This document shows positions 32,641 through 44,489 of a stretch of DNA of 64,000 bases, piece by piece. The stretch lies in NCBI RefSeq assembly GCF_029784155.1, contig NC_073693.1, positions 138,435,988 through 138,499,987 of the forward strand. Direction: 5' to 3'. This DNA is from Uranotaenia lowii (lineage: Eukaryota; Arthropoda; Insecta; Diptera; Culicidae). Every line of letters starts with the position of its first letter. The stretch's first letter is position 1. Made by a program: the position numbers and the translations under genes. Below the pieces are notes generated by a model. It was given only the letters and a program-made list of their open reading frames with translations, made no database searches and had not been told where the DNA came from.

Positions 32641-35051
32641 TTCTCAAAAGTATGAAGAAAACGCTACTTTTGTATAAGAAAAAATCTTGAATTAAATAGT
32701 TATTAATGTTTTATTAAACATTATCATTATCTTGCAAAACCTTTCATAACTAAAATATTCGCTTGAATATAATTTTTCACTTTATTAACTGGGGTATTAA
32801 GTCAAAAACTGTTTTTTAACGTATTTTTTATTGTTAATATTTCGGATTGGTGCGATTAGTGCCTTCTGATGCCGATTTTTTTGATTGAGGATATTGTTAG
32901 ACTCCGATGTTGTGAAGATTATAGAAAATGTTTTCGAAAGAAATGTTTAATCTCAAAACAACTTTTCACATAAAATGAGATGCACCTTCAGGAAGGACTG
33001 CGTTCCTAAAATATTCGACTAGGTCGAATTTCGTGATCCGGATCACCTTTGCTGCCATCTTTTTATTTCTGGTGCACCATCATCCCGCCCAAAGCGTGTG
33101 ACGAGTGACGATGATGTGACAATTTCACGTGTTAGAACAAAAAAAATCCATGGGACCATACTTAAATCCGCTCGTTTTAACGCCGATAATCTTAGAGGTG
33201 TCAAGTCAAACGCACCGTAAAAAACGCGTTCCCAGTATATTATATCATCAAATCGTGATGGCCGACGTCACATTCAAAGGCGGCTTAGCATCTTCTTGGT
33301 CCGATACGATGATGGGAAAACCTCAATTCTCAACCTCCCCCGAGCCAAACTCGCACGTGGTTACGTTACAACACCCGTGTATATTTTCCTTCCACCGACA
33401 GCGCGCATCATAACAAAAGCGCACTCATTTCAATACGATCAGATCGCGAAGATATTTTCAAACAATCATCATTCAGCATCTCGGCAGTGCGCGGCTTGGA
33501 GTGGGGGCGTACAGTATGTCAGTATTCGCACATTTGGAATCCAAAAGAGAGTCAATACCGACAGCATCCGGGAGGAACATACGCATTTTTTCACGTGTTT
33601 TTAGTGAATCTTTTTTTCTGATGTTCCCCCCAGATGGATTTATTTTCTTCTTGCGAGCAAAATAGCGATTTTGCATCCCAAGGTTTGGCGGCTGCAAATC
33701 GAGAATCCAATTGAGTTCATTCCATCAGACGTACATGTACGTACATACATCCAAACGCGATGAGGGAGTGAAAATAAATAATGCTTTTATGACTCGGTGA
33801 AAAAAAAAACGAGATTCAAAAGACACAACGTCTGTTGATGGAAAATGTTTTGCCGATTTGCAAAAAAGGCAGCACCTATATCAGGTTACGTTCTGAAAAG
33901 TCGGATGAGTCAAAATTGAGCACATGTGGATTAGTAAGCACTTTCAAAGGAAATTCTTTGTGAGTAAGCCAGTATTAACCATGCTTTCAATTTGAAAACT
34001 TGTCGTTTTAAATGGATGTTATCCAATTATTTAACTTCATAAAAAATCTGTTAGTGAAAATCAGTATTTTTTTATGTCACGAATTTTCAAACATTGATGA
34101 TTGCCTTTTTAAAATTTCTAATGTACGAAAGACAAATTGAACAGTTATTCAAAACTGTTCTTAAAAACATACGACATGCGCGTGAATAAAAATACAAATC
34201 TGAAAACGGAGTGTCAGTAGATTGAAATGCTTGCTTTTAAAAAAAGTTCTCAGAAAAGGTGTGTTTCTTCTCTAGTAAAAGTAGATAACAGAGAGATGAG
34301 TTCGTAGTATTCGGCAAACAGCAAATAAAACCAAAGGTACAAAGGAAGAGATAGTGGAACTTCAGAAATGTCTACTAATATTGTACAGTTTTACCCAAAA
34401 TGTCCTGTGAAAATTTTATGCATAGATTATTACCTATTTTCAAAAATTAATCCTTGTATCTCAAAAATAAGAAAAAAAATCCCTGTATGGATTCAGCGCC
34501 CTCAAATCAGCTCTAAGTATTTTCCCTCTCATATCATCACCAAATATAATAAAAAAATACAATTTTGCAGCCTATTGCAGCATTTGTTTGAAGACACAAA
34601 AAAAGTATCGCAATACATAGGGTAAATAAAGGCGTAACGAGCACCCGGGACGAACTGGGTATCTGTTTTCTATGGAAACACTTATTTCATGAGGGACAGT
34701 TTGTTGGTTCCTAAAATATTAATTTTTCAGCAAAAAAGAAATCACCTTACCATCTTCACAGAAAAATGTCAAAAAACCAACTAGGTTCTTAAGTGACGAA
34801 AATATTATAATCTTTGAGCGGAAAATAAGCGCTTATGATCGTTAAATCATCTTGATCTATATAATGTACGCACTGCAAGAAACCAAGTATAGGTCCAAAT
34901 CATGACTTAAAATTAAAATTACACAAAATTTACTTTTAACTAACGATTTCTCAATATACTTATAACTTTTCTTCTCGGAAAAGCGGTTGAGCGTTTTCAT
35001 AACACCGATGAAAGCACTATTGGTTCCGTAGTTGTTCAATCGAATGGGAAC
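32641..35051. other. Unassigned DNA with a GC-richer patch
   Basis: AT-rich except for about 33000-33720, which has balanced composition and overlapping open frames (33129-33413, 33296-33604, 33473-33697) without known motifs. It may be non-transposon DNA of the locus, such as a regulatory stretch. GTACATGTACGTACATACAT lies near 33730. Confidence 0.4.
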
Positions 35052-35059
35052 ATATACAG

Positions 35060-35818
35060 TAAACTGAGTCGATTTGGGGTCATTTTTGAATTTCTCAATC
35101 CCTGGGGTCTTAAAAGCTTCGTTTTGGTCCAAAACTCATCCATGATTTTTTGCAGAATTTTTAAGTAACGTTTACATGAGTAAATTTGTACTTTTAGGTT
35201 TGTATGGAAAAATTGAATATTTTGTACTGAAAAATCAACATCATTTTTGTTTCTTCTGTGGAACCGAGCCTGCTAATGGTTTTTGTGCCAATTTATAAAT
35301 TTCTTACAGGAAATTTTCCGCTAAACAACTTTGTCGAATATCACAACTTCGTATCTTTTTAGACAAAAAAGTTATTAGCTGTTTAACAGGTGTATGTCTT
35401 TTTGGATTGATAAACCATGAATTCAATTGACACCACTGCTGGGTGCCTAGCGAAGAATTGCAAGACCACTTTTCATGCCATACTTCGTGGGGCACAAGCA
35501 CAAGCGCGTTTTTGTCTACAAAGATACGAAGTTATGATATTCGACAAAGTTGTTCAGCGGAAAATTTCCTTTAGGAATTTTATAAATTGGCACAAAAACC
35601 ATTAGCAGGCTCGGGTCCACAGAAGAAACAAAAATGATGTTGATTTTTCAATACAAAATATTCAATTTTCCCATACAAACCTAAAAGTACAAATTTACTC
35701 ATGTAAACGTTACTTAAAAATTCTGCAAAAAATCATGGATGAGTTTTGGACCAAAACGAAGCTTTTAAGAACCCAGGGTTTGAGAAATTCAAAAATGACT
35801 CCAAATCGACTCAGTCTA
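35060..35818. mobile_element. Foldback element with 8-bp TSD
   Basis: Arms of about 330 bases run from TAAACTGAGTCGATTTGG at the left to the complement of TAGACTGAGTCGATTTGG at the right, around a centre of about 100 bases. The perfect duplication ATATACAG lies at 35052-35059 and 35819-35826. A partial second copy ends at 41485. The open frames 34857-35132, 35304-35501 and 35417-35605 are arm or centre sequence with no known protein. Confidence 0.87.
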
Positions 35819-35834
35819 ATATACAGTTGAAGGT

Positions 35835-36800
35835 CCTGGTTTCTCAGTCCATAGGGTCTCACACTAAGAGGAATAGCTTCCAGTAGCGTATGACAATCGA
35901 TTCACAATGTCAGTAGATCGGCTTGAAGAGTATCCATGTCTATGAGACGACCTCGATATTCGTAGCTTGGCAGGTGAAGCGGCAGGTGAAGCGGCAGGTG
36001 AAGCCTCGAGCCGCTCGGTACCATTCTGGTAGTAGGGGCACCAGACAGCTGGTGTGTATTCGAGGATGGATCGAACTATGCTACAATACAGACTCTTCTG
36101 ACAGTACACGTCCTTGAAGTCCTTGGCCACTCGAAAAAAAAATCCGAGGCTTTTAGAAGCTTTATCGACGACGTAGTATGTGTTTTTAATTCCAGCTTAC
36201 GGTCGAGTATTACGCCCAGATCGATGATGTGGTCAACCCGCGCAATGAACTCATGTCCTAAGAAGTACTGGCATCTCTGTGCGAATAGATTGCACTGGTT
36301 TTGCAGAAAAACAATGTCGTCCTGGTGTAGAACAGTTTAAGATCATCAGCATAATAAAAATTCAGGACGTCGAGTACTGAGTAGTCGAGTAGCATATCGT
36401 CAAAACTAGATTTAAAAGATGATCGGTCCTAGTTGACTACCTTGGGGTACAACCGGAGGAGGCAGAGAACTGGCTGGAGAGAGAGTCTCCTGTGCGAACC
36501 GCCAATTTACGTCCAGTTAAGTAACTGCGGAACCAGCCAAGTAAAGGTCCGCAGAATACTAAGCGCCCAAGCTTACCAATGGCAATATCGCTGTTGACAA
36601 ATCGGTATAAATGGCGCCAGTTTGAGACTTAGCAGCAAAACTTTCGTGTACATAGGAGGTTAAGGTCCACAGGTTAGTTGTCGTGGAGCGTTTGGGCATA
36701 TAAATCCGTGCTGATCGATTGAAAAAATTTGCTTACAGCACGAGAAAATCGGATCCATGACGATTCGAATAGTAAGGTGATATACAAATTGTTTCTCAGT
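35835..36800 (-). pseudogene. LINE reverse transcriptase fragment, frameshifted
   Basis: Minus-strand reading gives a run of reverse-transcriptase blocks in order: DPIFSCCKQIFSIDQHGF (the QHGF block, about 36730), QTGAIYTDLSTA, VPQGSQLGPIIF (about 36440), FYYADDLKLF (YADD active site, about 36340), and the C-terminal KDVYCQKSLYCSIVRSILEY with PAVWCPYYQNGTERLE (about 36020-36110). The blocks are in different frames with several stops, so the copy is dead. The endonuclease and ORF1 are absent (5' truncation). The QHGF/VPQGS/YADD pattern is that of non-LTR elements of the Jockey/I/R1 assemblage; the exact clade is not certain. It lies back to back with the plus-strand R1 fragment. Confidence 0.75.
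35969..36004. repeat. 12-bp tandem repeat, three perfect copies
   Basis: GGCAGGTGAAGC is repeated three times without mismatch inside the LINE remnant, adding in-frame codons (Ala-Ser-Pro-Ala on the minus strand). Confidence 0.95.
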
Positions 36801-37019
36801 TTTCACCATCAATGAAATTTTGATTTTTACTTTAATAAATTTGCCAACCATAGTAGGTTTTTGAAGGTTGGATGCCTTCACTCGACGAACCATCGGCCGT
36901 GGAATCCCTTGAAGCAATTCAAAGGCCAAGCCACAAAGACAGAGGCAGGACCTACCTACTGGGGACAAACATACATACGTACAAACATATTGAAAATTTC
37001 CATCTGTCACGGCGTGGCG

Positions 37020-38006
37020 TGTCACAGTAGCGATTGCGAAGGTGGAATATCGGATACGCTCCAAGAGCTTGCGTTTGGCTCACCACAAGACTGAGATGGT
37101 GCTGATCACCAACCTGATTTGAGCACAATCAGGGACGATTGCCGTTGGACCGTGAACAATCGAATCCAAGCTTACGATCAAGTATCTGGGGGTGATGATC
37201 GACGACCGGCTGAGCTTTACGGCCCACGTCGACTACGCCTGAAAAAGGGCTGCAATGGCGACAACAGCCCTCTCAAGGGCTATGTCGAACAACTTGGCGA
37301 TCCGCTGCAACAGAAGGAGGTTTCTGGCGAGTGTGACCTCGTCCATTTTTCGGTACGGAGTGGCATCGCAGCCTTGAACAAGCAGTGCAGTGTAATCTGC
37401 AGCGTGCAGCGGCTGATGAACCTGCGAGTAATCAGCGCATACCAAACAGTGTCCTCGGTAGCTGCTGATGTTGTGGCGGGTGTCATACCCATCTCGGTCT
37501 TGCTAGAGGAAGATACCTTCTGCTACGAGCACAGGCACATGTCCGATGTGCGGAAACATGCCAGAAAGGCCTCGATGTCCAGCTGGCAGCACCAGTGGGA
37601 CAGCTCAGAATGCGGCCGATGGACCCATCGCTTGATCCCTAACGTCGGATTTTGGATGGATCGGAGACATGGAGAGGTAGATTCCTACATGACACAGTTC
37701 TTGATTGGTCATGGATGCTTCATGCAGTACCACCATCGGTTTGGACACGTGGCCTCACCATTCTGCCCAACCTGCGGTGACACAGTTGAGACACCAGAGC
37801 ACGTAGTGTTCAACTGTCCGAGGTTCGAAGGGGTTCGCACTAACATGCTTGCCGCATGCGGACTAGACACGAAAGCCGACAACATCGTGCGGAGGGCACG
37901 TGGTCAGCGATGGATTCACTCGGATCATGACTGCCCTGCAGAGGAGTTGGAACCAGCACCAGTCTGCGACCTGTTTAGGGGGAATCCTTCGTGGGGGAGC
38001 ATCTGA
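37020..38006 (+). pseudogene. R1-type LINE ORF2, C-terminal part, frameshifted
   Basis: In one frame 37020-37380 reads AKVEYRIRSKSLRLAHHKTE, then TIKYLGVMIDDRLSFTAHVD and KRAAMATTALSRAM, the region after the RT active site in R1-clade elements. Stops occur near 37105-37240. From about 37430 the coding frame is a different one and is open to the TGA at 38006. It reads VISAYQTVSSVAADVVAGVIP, then RWTHRLIPNVGFWMDRRHGEVD with a long conserved tail. A CCHC-type knuckle follows, CPTCGDTVETPEHVVFNCPRF, near 37768-37830, characteristic of the R1 C-terminus. Endonuclease and RT core are missing. GC content is well above the surroundings. R1 elements usually sit in 28S rDNA, but many R1-clade families are dispersed; no rDNA is seen here. 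Confidence 0.8.
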
Positions 38007-38438
38007 GTAGTGTGCGTTCGAACCTGGCACTAAAGCATACAAAGATAAGACTCTACCTTCTGCGTATGCCGTATGCCTGGTACGTCGCGAACGTTGTGTA
38101 GGATACCTCCACCGCCTGAGTAGAACGCGCTCCCTACGACGGAAGCTGCGGGGATCAGACATGACCTTCACCGCCGTCGAACTTGTAGGAGGAAGAGTAT
38201 TCACGCCGCGGAAAACTCTCGTATAGAGTAACTTCACGACATCGACGGGTGAGTCACTCGAGTCGGTATAGGATGACGTCTTCGGGAATCATCCGAGTAG
38301 TTTTGTAAAGCCCCGGACGTGTGCTGTGACAGGCGCGTTTCCAGGATAGGCTGCTCTCGATTCGGCTCACGGACGGGCAAAGAGGAGCTCGAGCCAAACC
38401 AAGCGGAGCCTAGATCTTGAGTCGTTAGACGAGAGGTC
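38007..38438 (+). other. Probable 3' UTR of the R1-type fragment
   Basis: The GC-rich composition of the preceding fragment continues without an open frame to 38438, where it ends abruptly at the ACCCAAGTAAC terminus of the next element. No poly(A) is visible. Confidence 0.5.
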
Positions 38439-41051
38439 ACCCAAGTAACACAGATTAAGCTAATTGGCTTTTTTGAGTTTTAATATTGTTTTATGAAGAC
38501 ATTTCCATGGCATCAAGTTTTTAAAACGGTTTTATTGTAACATAGCTTCATTTATCGTGTGTTTTAAAAGAGCCTTGAAAGTTTTGCTGAAACTTGTTGT
38601 AAAAAAGTTGCAAAAGTATTGCTAAAGCTTCAATAAAACACATACTTTCCTGTTTTTATTAGAGCATTGGTACCAGTTTTAAAAATGCGCTCGATGCGCT
38701 TTTAACACTAGCGTTCAAGCCAGTTTTTGGAACAGTGAATGCAGACATGATAAAACTAAGTGACAGATCATTTGACAAAAAAAATGATATAAATTAACAC
38801 AGCCAAATTCATCTACAAAATAGAAACAACTTTGTTGCATCCGCATTCAAATTTCAAAAGAATCGCCAATCAGTCCACATCATTATTCGCTCAATTCTTA
38901 GGGTTCGAATAAAAGCGCACTGTGAATAAATTAATTTGTTTCATTTAGGACGTTTCGGCTCCTCAGTCAGTTGAAATATTATTAAAAGCAGCACATTTAC
39001 TCAATGTCCAACGTTTCGGCCATGATCTTGGCCATCATGGCCATTGAACATTGAGTAAATGTGCTGTTTTTAATAATATTTGAACTGACTGAGAATCCGA
39101 AACGTCCTAAATTAGACTACATTCATCAGTCGCAGATCCATCAACATACTGAATTTGTTTAATTAGACAATTAATTTGTGCTTGATTGAATAATAATAAT
39201 TTGTAATTCTAAGTATGCTCTTCCAGTTAAATAAAAAAGAGTATTTGTAGTTCATATAACGACAGTATTGAATCAAGTGCGAATGGAATTAAACCTGAAG
39301 ACATAGTTCTCATAAATACTTCATTCAACACCGAATAAAGTCTCGTTTTATTTATCAATCTCTGTATATCGCTGCGAAGTTAATCTATTTTTACGTCTTT
39401 TAATCCAGAGTTAACAAAATTCTTTCCGGATAAACAGCCCTTGAAAATTTCTAGAAGACTGCAGCCACCGGCTTCTCCTCAGCAAATTGGGAGAAATGGA
39501 TCACATCACAAACGGAAACGCTCGTTCTAAGCTTTCATCAGCCTCAACAATTTTCGGATGATATAGTCAGAATGAAGACTACAGATAATTGAAAATTACG
39601 ATCTATTTAAAGCGTAACGCAGTTCTGATTATCGTAAGCAAAACATCCGAAGCACGTTTTATAGAATCGTTTTAACGCTCCCAATTGCAACAATAACCAT
39701 TATAGTTCGTTATGCAGCAAACTATAAATAATAGCGTTTCCTAAACCGTTAGCATACTGTTTGCAGAGAAGTTTTCCCATACAACTGTTTTAACAGTTAT
39801 ATAACCAAACAGCACATTTGCTCGTTTGCTCAAACGTTTTTTACGCTTCATCAAATCGCCGTTTGAAGATTTAAGTTTGGTTATAATTCTCATTAATGCG
39901 GTAAAATGAATCTATTCAAAAACAGTCTGAAATTAGTTGATAACAATACCTACTTTTCATTTAAAGATAATCAACCATCCTCATAGTCCAAAGGAAACAA
40001 AACAAAAAGTTGCATGAATGCCTTTTGCCAAGCAACAAATCGAAATGTTCTCATTTACTGCGACAAACTTCTCTTACTCAAAAATGGATAAATCCATCAT
40101 GAGCGTGTATTCCATTTAGAGAAACGTTAAACAAACCTGTGATTCAAGCTCTCTTGAAACTATTTTAAAACTAATTATTGAAATTGTTTTATCAGAACGT
40201 TTTTCTGACTGGCATAAAACCATTTTAAAACAGTTTTACAACTGCTATAAGATTTTCAATATTAGCTTAATAAACGCCATGTTGATTGAGAAATTCAATC
40301 GAAATTATTGAAACGATCTTGCTGGAAATAATATTATAATATAAATAGAAACTAGACATTTTCAAAAAAAAATGACAATTTTTGCGAAATTTGTTGTATA
40401 TAGGTAATGAATTTCAATGCAAAACAAAAATTGCATCATTTGAGCAAATTAATATGTTCCTTAAATTATAATTTTTGCAATAAAAAATATTCTTAAACTG
40501 ATTGATTTTCATTGAAGCGCGCTTACGTTTTGATGCTATTTCGTATATATTTCATCAGAAATCTGAGGTTGCGGGCAGTTTCATGTTAAAAAATATTGAA
40601 AATGAAAATGGGAATATTTTTAAAATATTTTAAATGGAATCTTTACCAATCACCAAATGCTTGGGAGAGTAAGTGATAACAAGAGAAAAAAACACGGAAC
40701 AGAAAGCTCCAACAGTAAAATTTCTATCAGATTCCACAGTTCCCACAGTAAAATTCCTATCAGATTCCATGACGTAGTTTTAAAAGAGCTGTGGATAGTC
40801 TTAAGAGAGCTCTGAAGGGTTTCTTAAAGCTATATCTATAAGGTCGAATAAAACTATTTTGTTGGATGTTTTATTATGGCTTATAGAGTTAGCTTTAACG
40901 ACGTTAACAAAACAGGGCCAACTAGTCCATATGTTAGCTTTAAAGAAGTTGTGCTGAAGCATAGAATGCGCTTTGGCTTATAAAGTAGCATTAGGAAATA
41001 GTCTTAAGCGAGCTGTTAACGTTGGAACAAAATTTTAATTGTTACTTGGGT
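38439..41051. mobile_element. 2.6-kb element with ACCCAAGTAAC termini
   Basis: ACCCAAGTAACA at 38439 and its complement GTTACTTGGGT ending at 41051 delimit an AT-rich block with no transposase. Only about 11 terminal bases match. Internally, AAAACNGTTTTA-like and TAAAGCTNA-like words recur on both sides. A nested palindromic element lies at 38944-39111; the rest shows nothing recognisable. Confidence 0.5.
38944..39111. mobile_element. 168-bp palindromic MITE
   Basis: TTTAGGACGTTTCGGCTCC, then CAGTCAGTTGAAATATTATT, then AAAGCAGCACATTTACTCAA are mirrored by their complement up to 39111, with a short loop containing GGCCATGATCTTGGCCATCATGGCC, itself palindromic. Confidence 0.88.
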
Positions 41052-41485
41052 GCTGGGTCACTAGCGAGGTATAGCATGGCTACTTTGCATGAAACCTTCG
41101 CGAGGCCCCAGCGGAAATGTCAATTGAATTTATATTTTTTAATGCCAAGAAAAGACATACCCCTGTTAAACAGCTAATAACTTTTTTGTATAATAAGATA
41201 CAATGTTGGGGTCTATGACAAAGTTGTTCAGCGGAAATTTCCTTGAGAGATAAAGTGGCACAAAAACCATTAACAGGCTCGATTCCAAAGAAGAAACAAA
41301 AATGATATCCATTTTTGAGTACAAAATATTCAATTTTCCCATACAAACATAACAGTTCAAATTTTCTCATGTAAACGTTACTTAAAAGTTCTGCAAAAAG
41401 TCATGGATGAGTTTTGAACCAAAACGAACTTTTTAGACCCCAGGGTTTGAGAGATTCAAAAATGACCCCAAATCGACTCAGTCTA
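41052..41485. mobile_element. Partial second copy of the 35-kb foldback family
   Basis: From the centre (GCTGGGTCACTAGCGAGG against GCTGGGTGCCTAGCGAAG) to the outer end (AAATCGACTCAGTCTA at 41485) it parallels 35435-35818 with more divergence. The left arm is missing; the ACCCAAGTAAC-ended element abuts directly. Confidence 0.8.
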
Positions 41486-44302
41486 ATGTGTATATTCGTA
41501 CCATTGATGCAATATTATCCGAGAACTTTAGATAAGAGGACTTTGACCAAATTGACTTGATCGTCACATTGGCGAAATGTCAAGTTGTACATGAATTGTA
41601 TCAAGATAATTTTAATCTATGTCGCCAATAAATCCCCATTTACGTTTTCAGAATTCTGTCACGGTCAATTTCTCCAGAACAAAAAAAGTCACAACGTGCC
41701 CCGCTAACCGATAACGATCGGTATTCAATTCAAATGTGCTTCCATGTAAATCCCGTTGCTCGCTGCGCCCGCCTCGTGCCGTGATTTCTAATTTCCGACA
41801 GCACTACCCGTTCGTTCGTTCTTAAAATTTTACGTTAGCTCAGCATTATATTATTGTTTTGGGAAACTTTCCTCTTCTCTATGCCTCTTCAACAACATTG
41901 CCGCATTTCTGCTTTAGTTGAAAGTTTTATTTTGCCCTACCTCATTCTTCTGGTTCATGATTGGCCAGGCCGAGAGTTGGCTACCCTGACCGATGTGCCA
42001 TTATGACGTGCTCTTTGCCATGCTCCACCATGCTCTTTCAGTGTATATGGAACTCCCTCGCCGGCCGTTCATTCGGTTCGGTTGAGGTTCAGCAGTTCCC
42101 GGATTCCGTTGATTTGGGTTTCGTTCGATCTGTTTCCCAAACGCGGCGCGGGTCTTTTGCCTGTGCGGTCACCATCCGAGCATAACCACATCACGTTTTA
42201 CTCATTCACCAAATAATACACGCGGTGGCTATGCTGCGGCACACGGCAGCATTTTTTTTTTCACCCATCCGCCGCCCTATTGGCGTGGCGTTGATGTCAC
42301 TTTTGTGATTTTCGCATAATGGCAAGTGGCGACAACTGGTGGACCGACACATTATGCGCCTTTTGTCGCCACCATTTGTGTGCTTTTGAAAAATTTGTAC
42401 CTACTCTTTAACATGCCGATAGCCCACACATCAACAAAGCGGCTGCTGGGCCAAGCATTGTTTTATTGTTTTGTGATTATCGCCCGCTTTTATTTGAACA
42501 TCATCATTTTATCGGTTTGAACACCACCTCATCACCATCAATCGGACCTCATCGTTTGTCTCTTGACTCGAACAGACTCAGTCCAGCTCAGCTCAACTCG
42601 AAGTCGATTCGTTAAACTTTGTTGTTTTATTTAACTTATTTATCAAATAAACACACTCACACTTTTTCTTTTTGATGGTGTTTTTATTTCTAATAATAAT
42701 AATGTTCTATTAGCTTGTAGTTGTACCGCCAGGTGTGCTCTGCCTAATGTTGTTTTACCTGTGATGTGTCTTGTTTGGTTTAAGCCCTAACACCTTAGGC
42801 TCAGTATTTCGGAATTGAAACAAACACACCGGCGCGGCAGAACTGTTCACATCAAGCGTCAATATGGGCTGGGAATTAATAACGAGTTCACAGTGGAGCA
42901 GCGGCGAATTCAATTTACATACGATTTTGGTTTCAAACTGTTGAATGGGACTTTTTTTCGTCAATGTTCTTAGAAGTAATTACGATGGAAAACTCTATAA
43001 ATTGTCATTAGAGAAAAAAAAATCACCGAACGAAAAGTTGTCTTTAATTTATTCGTCAGAAAAAAAACTATTGGGTTAGCTCACTTGCATTTATTTGCTG
43101 ATTGGAAAAGTTGGTCACATTCGGAGTCGAGTTACATATTGAGAAAATGAGAAAAAGTTCTAAATACCGATGAACGAAAATAGAAAATACTATGTTAGAC
43201 AGCTATCTATCGTCGGTGTGAATTTAATTTATGTAAAAGTAAAGTTATATTTCTTTCCATGAAAATTCATTCGACATTGCTGAATAAACGGAGTTACTGC
43301 GAAATGTTTGTTCAGAAAGCTTCTATACTGTGCACTTCAACCTCAAGAATTTTAACAAAGATCCTCAGTGCTTTATGTAGACAATGCATCAAATTTGTAG
43401 AAGAACTTCTAAACCTTACCCAAACCTACATATTTCACATGAGACATTGCAAAGCGTCATTTTTATTAGATTACATGTTTCTAAATGTCATCTTCACTTC
43501 GTCAAATCAATGGCCTTTTTTTTCAATAAACATATATCCAATTTCCTTATGCCCTAACACTATTTTTCCTATTCCTCAAGTTTCACCTGTACAGAAATCA
43601 CTGTTGATTTGTCCTTGATGCTTCAAAAAGCGGCGGATCACCGACGTGACCAAGTCAATTAAACATCTATCATGTTTTGCTAAAATCCGTTGTTTTCTTA
43701 AAAACAAAACAGCTTAGACCACTTATCGAAAGATGTTTATTGAATTGTACACGAATTGAGGGACTTTTCACCTTGCTTTTTTGCTATCAATCAACATACT
43801 GTCAGTGGTACTCGAGTTCCAACAAAAGAAAAACCTCTTGAATTAGTAAATTTTAGTTAATTTGTTAGTACCGTCAAATGGGGTGAATCGGGACTTGGTT
43901 TGAACTATTTTCGGTAATATTTGTGTCAAATTCTGTCAATTCTTTCAGCTTACTATTGTTGGTGTATTTTGTCAACCTAAACGAATTTAAATAAAAGATT
44001 TAAATTTTTCCATCCATTTCATTTGTGTATTTGTTCATTTCATTTCTGTGCACCCCTCGAGTAGTGTGAATAGGCACAGTGGCTTAATACTTGAAGAACC
44101 CATAAACTTTAGAACCGCACAACAATATTCGAAGAAATGTTAAAGGCGGAGCCTAATTACAGAGGCGAAAAAAGTCAAAGAAATTTAAGAAGCTGAAGCC
44201 AAATTCTTCTGGGATACTTCTTGTTCCGTTTTTTATTATTTTATACGATCATAGCGGATTCTTTCTAGATACTGTTCTGTATATGTGCCGATTAACCCCA
44301 TT
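41486..44302. other. Unassigned DNA, partly of balanced composition
   Basis: 41690-42620 has balanced GC and mixed words (for example the palindrome CCGATAACGATCGG at about 41709) and may be ancestral locus DNA with regulatory content. The open frames 41961-42185, 42755-42964 and 43259-43618 have no recognisable domain. TACCGTCAAATGGGGTGAAT at about 43870-43889 looks like a single terminus of the CCGTCAA element family also found at 50.2-51.2 kb; a partner end was not found. Confidence 0.4.
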
Positions 44303-44489
44303 ATTTAAATCAGTGATTTTCAATTCGGTCCCTACCGTCCCCAGGGAGGCGTTGAGAACTTACAAGGGGGCGATAGAAGGGCTTAGAGTTACCATTTTTT
44401 TTTATTTCGTAAAAAATTGTTCCAAAATACCCTTGTGCTCCAAGGAATATTTAAATAAGGTAGTGTCGAGAGCCATATTGGATTTTTTG

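Noticed and set aside
36660..37064. Minus-strand 134-residue frame as an independent gene
   Set aside because: Part of it (CCKQIFSIDQHGF) is the RT block of the LINE remnant and the rest has no coding character.
43259..43618. Plus-strand 119-residue frame starting at ATG 43259
   Set aside because: Composition follows AT-rich DNA, with no motif, no splice context and no similarity within the window.
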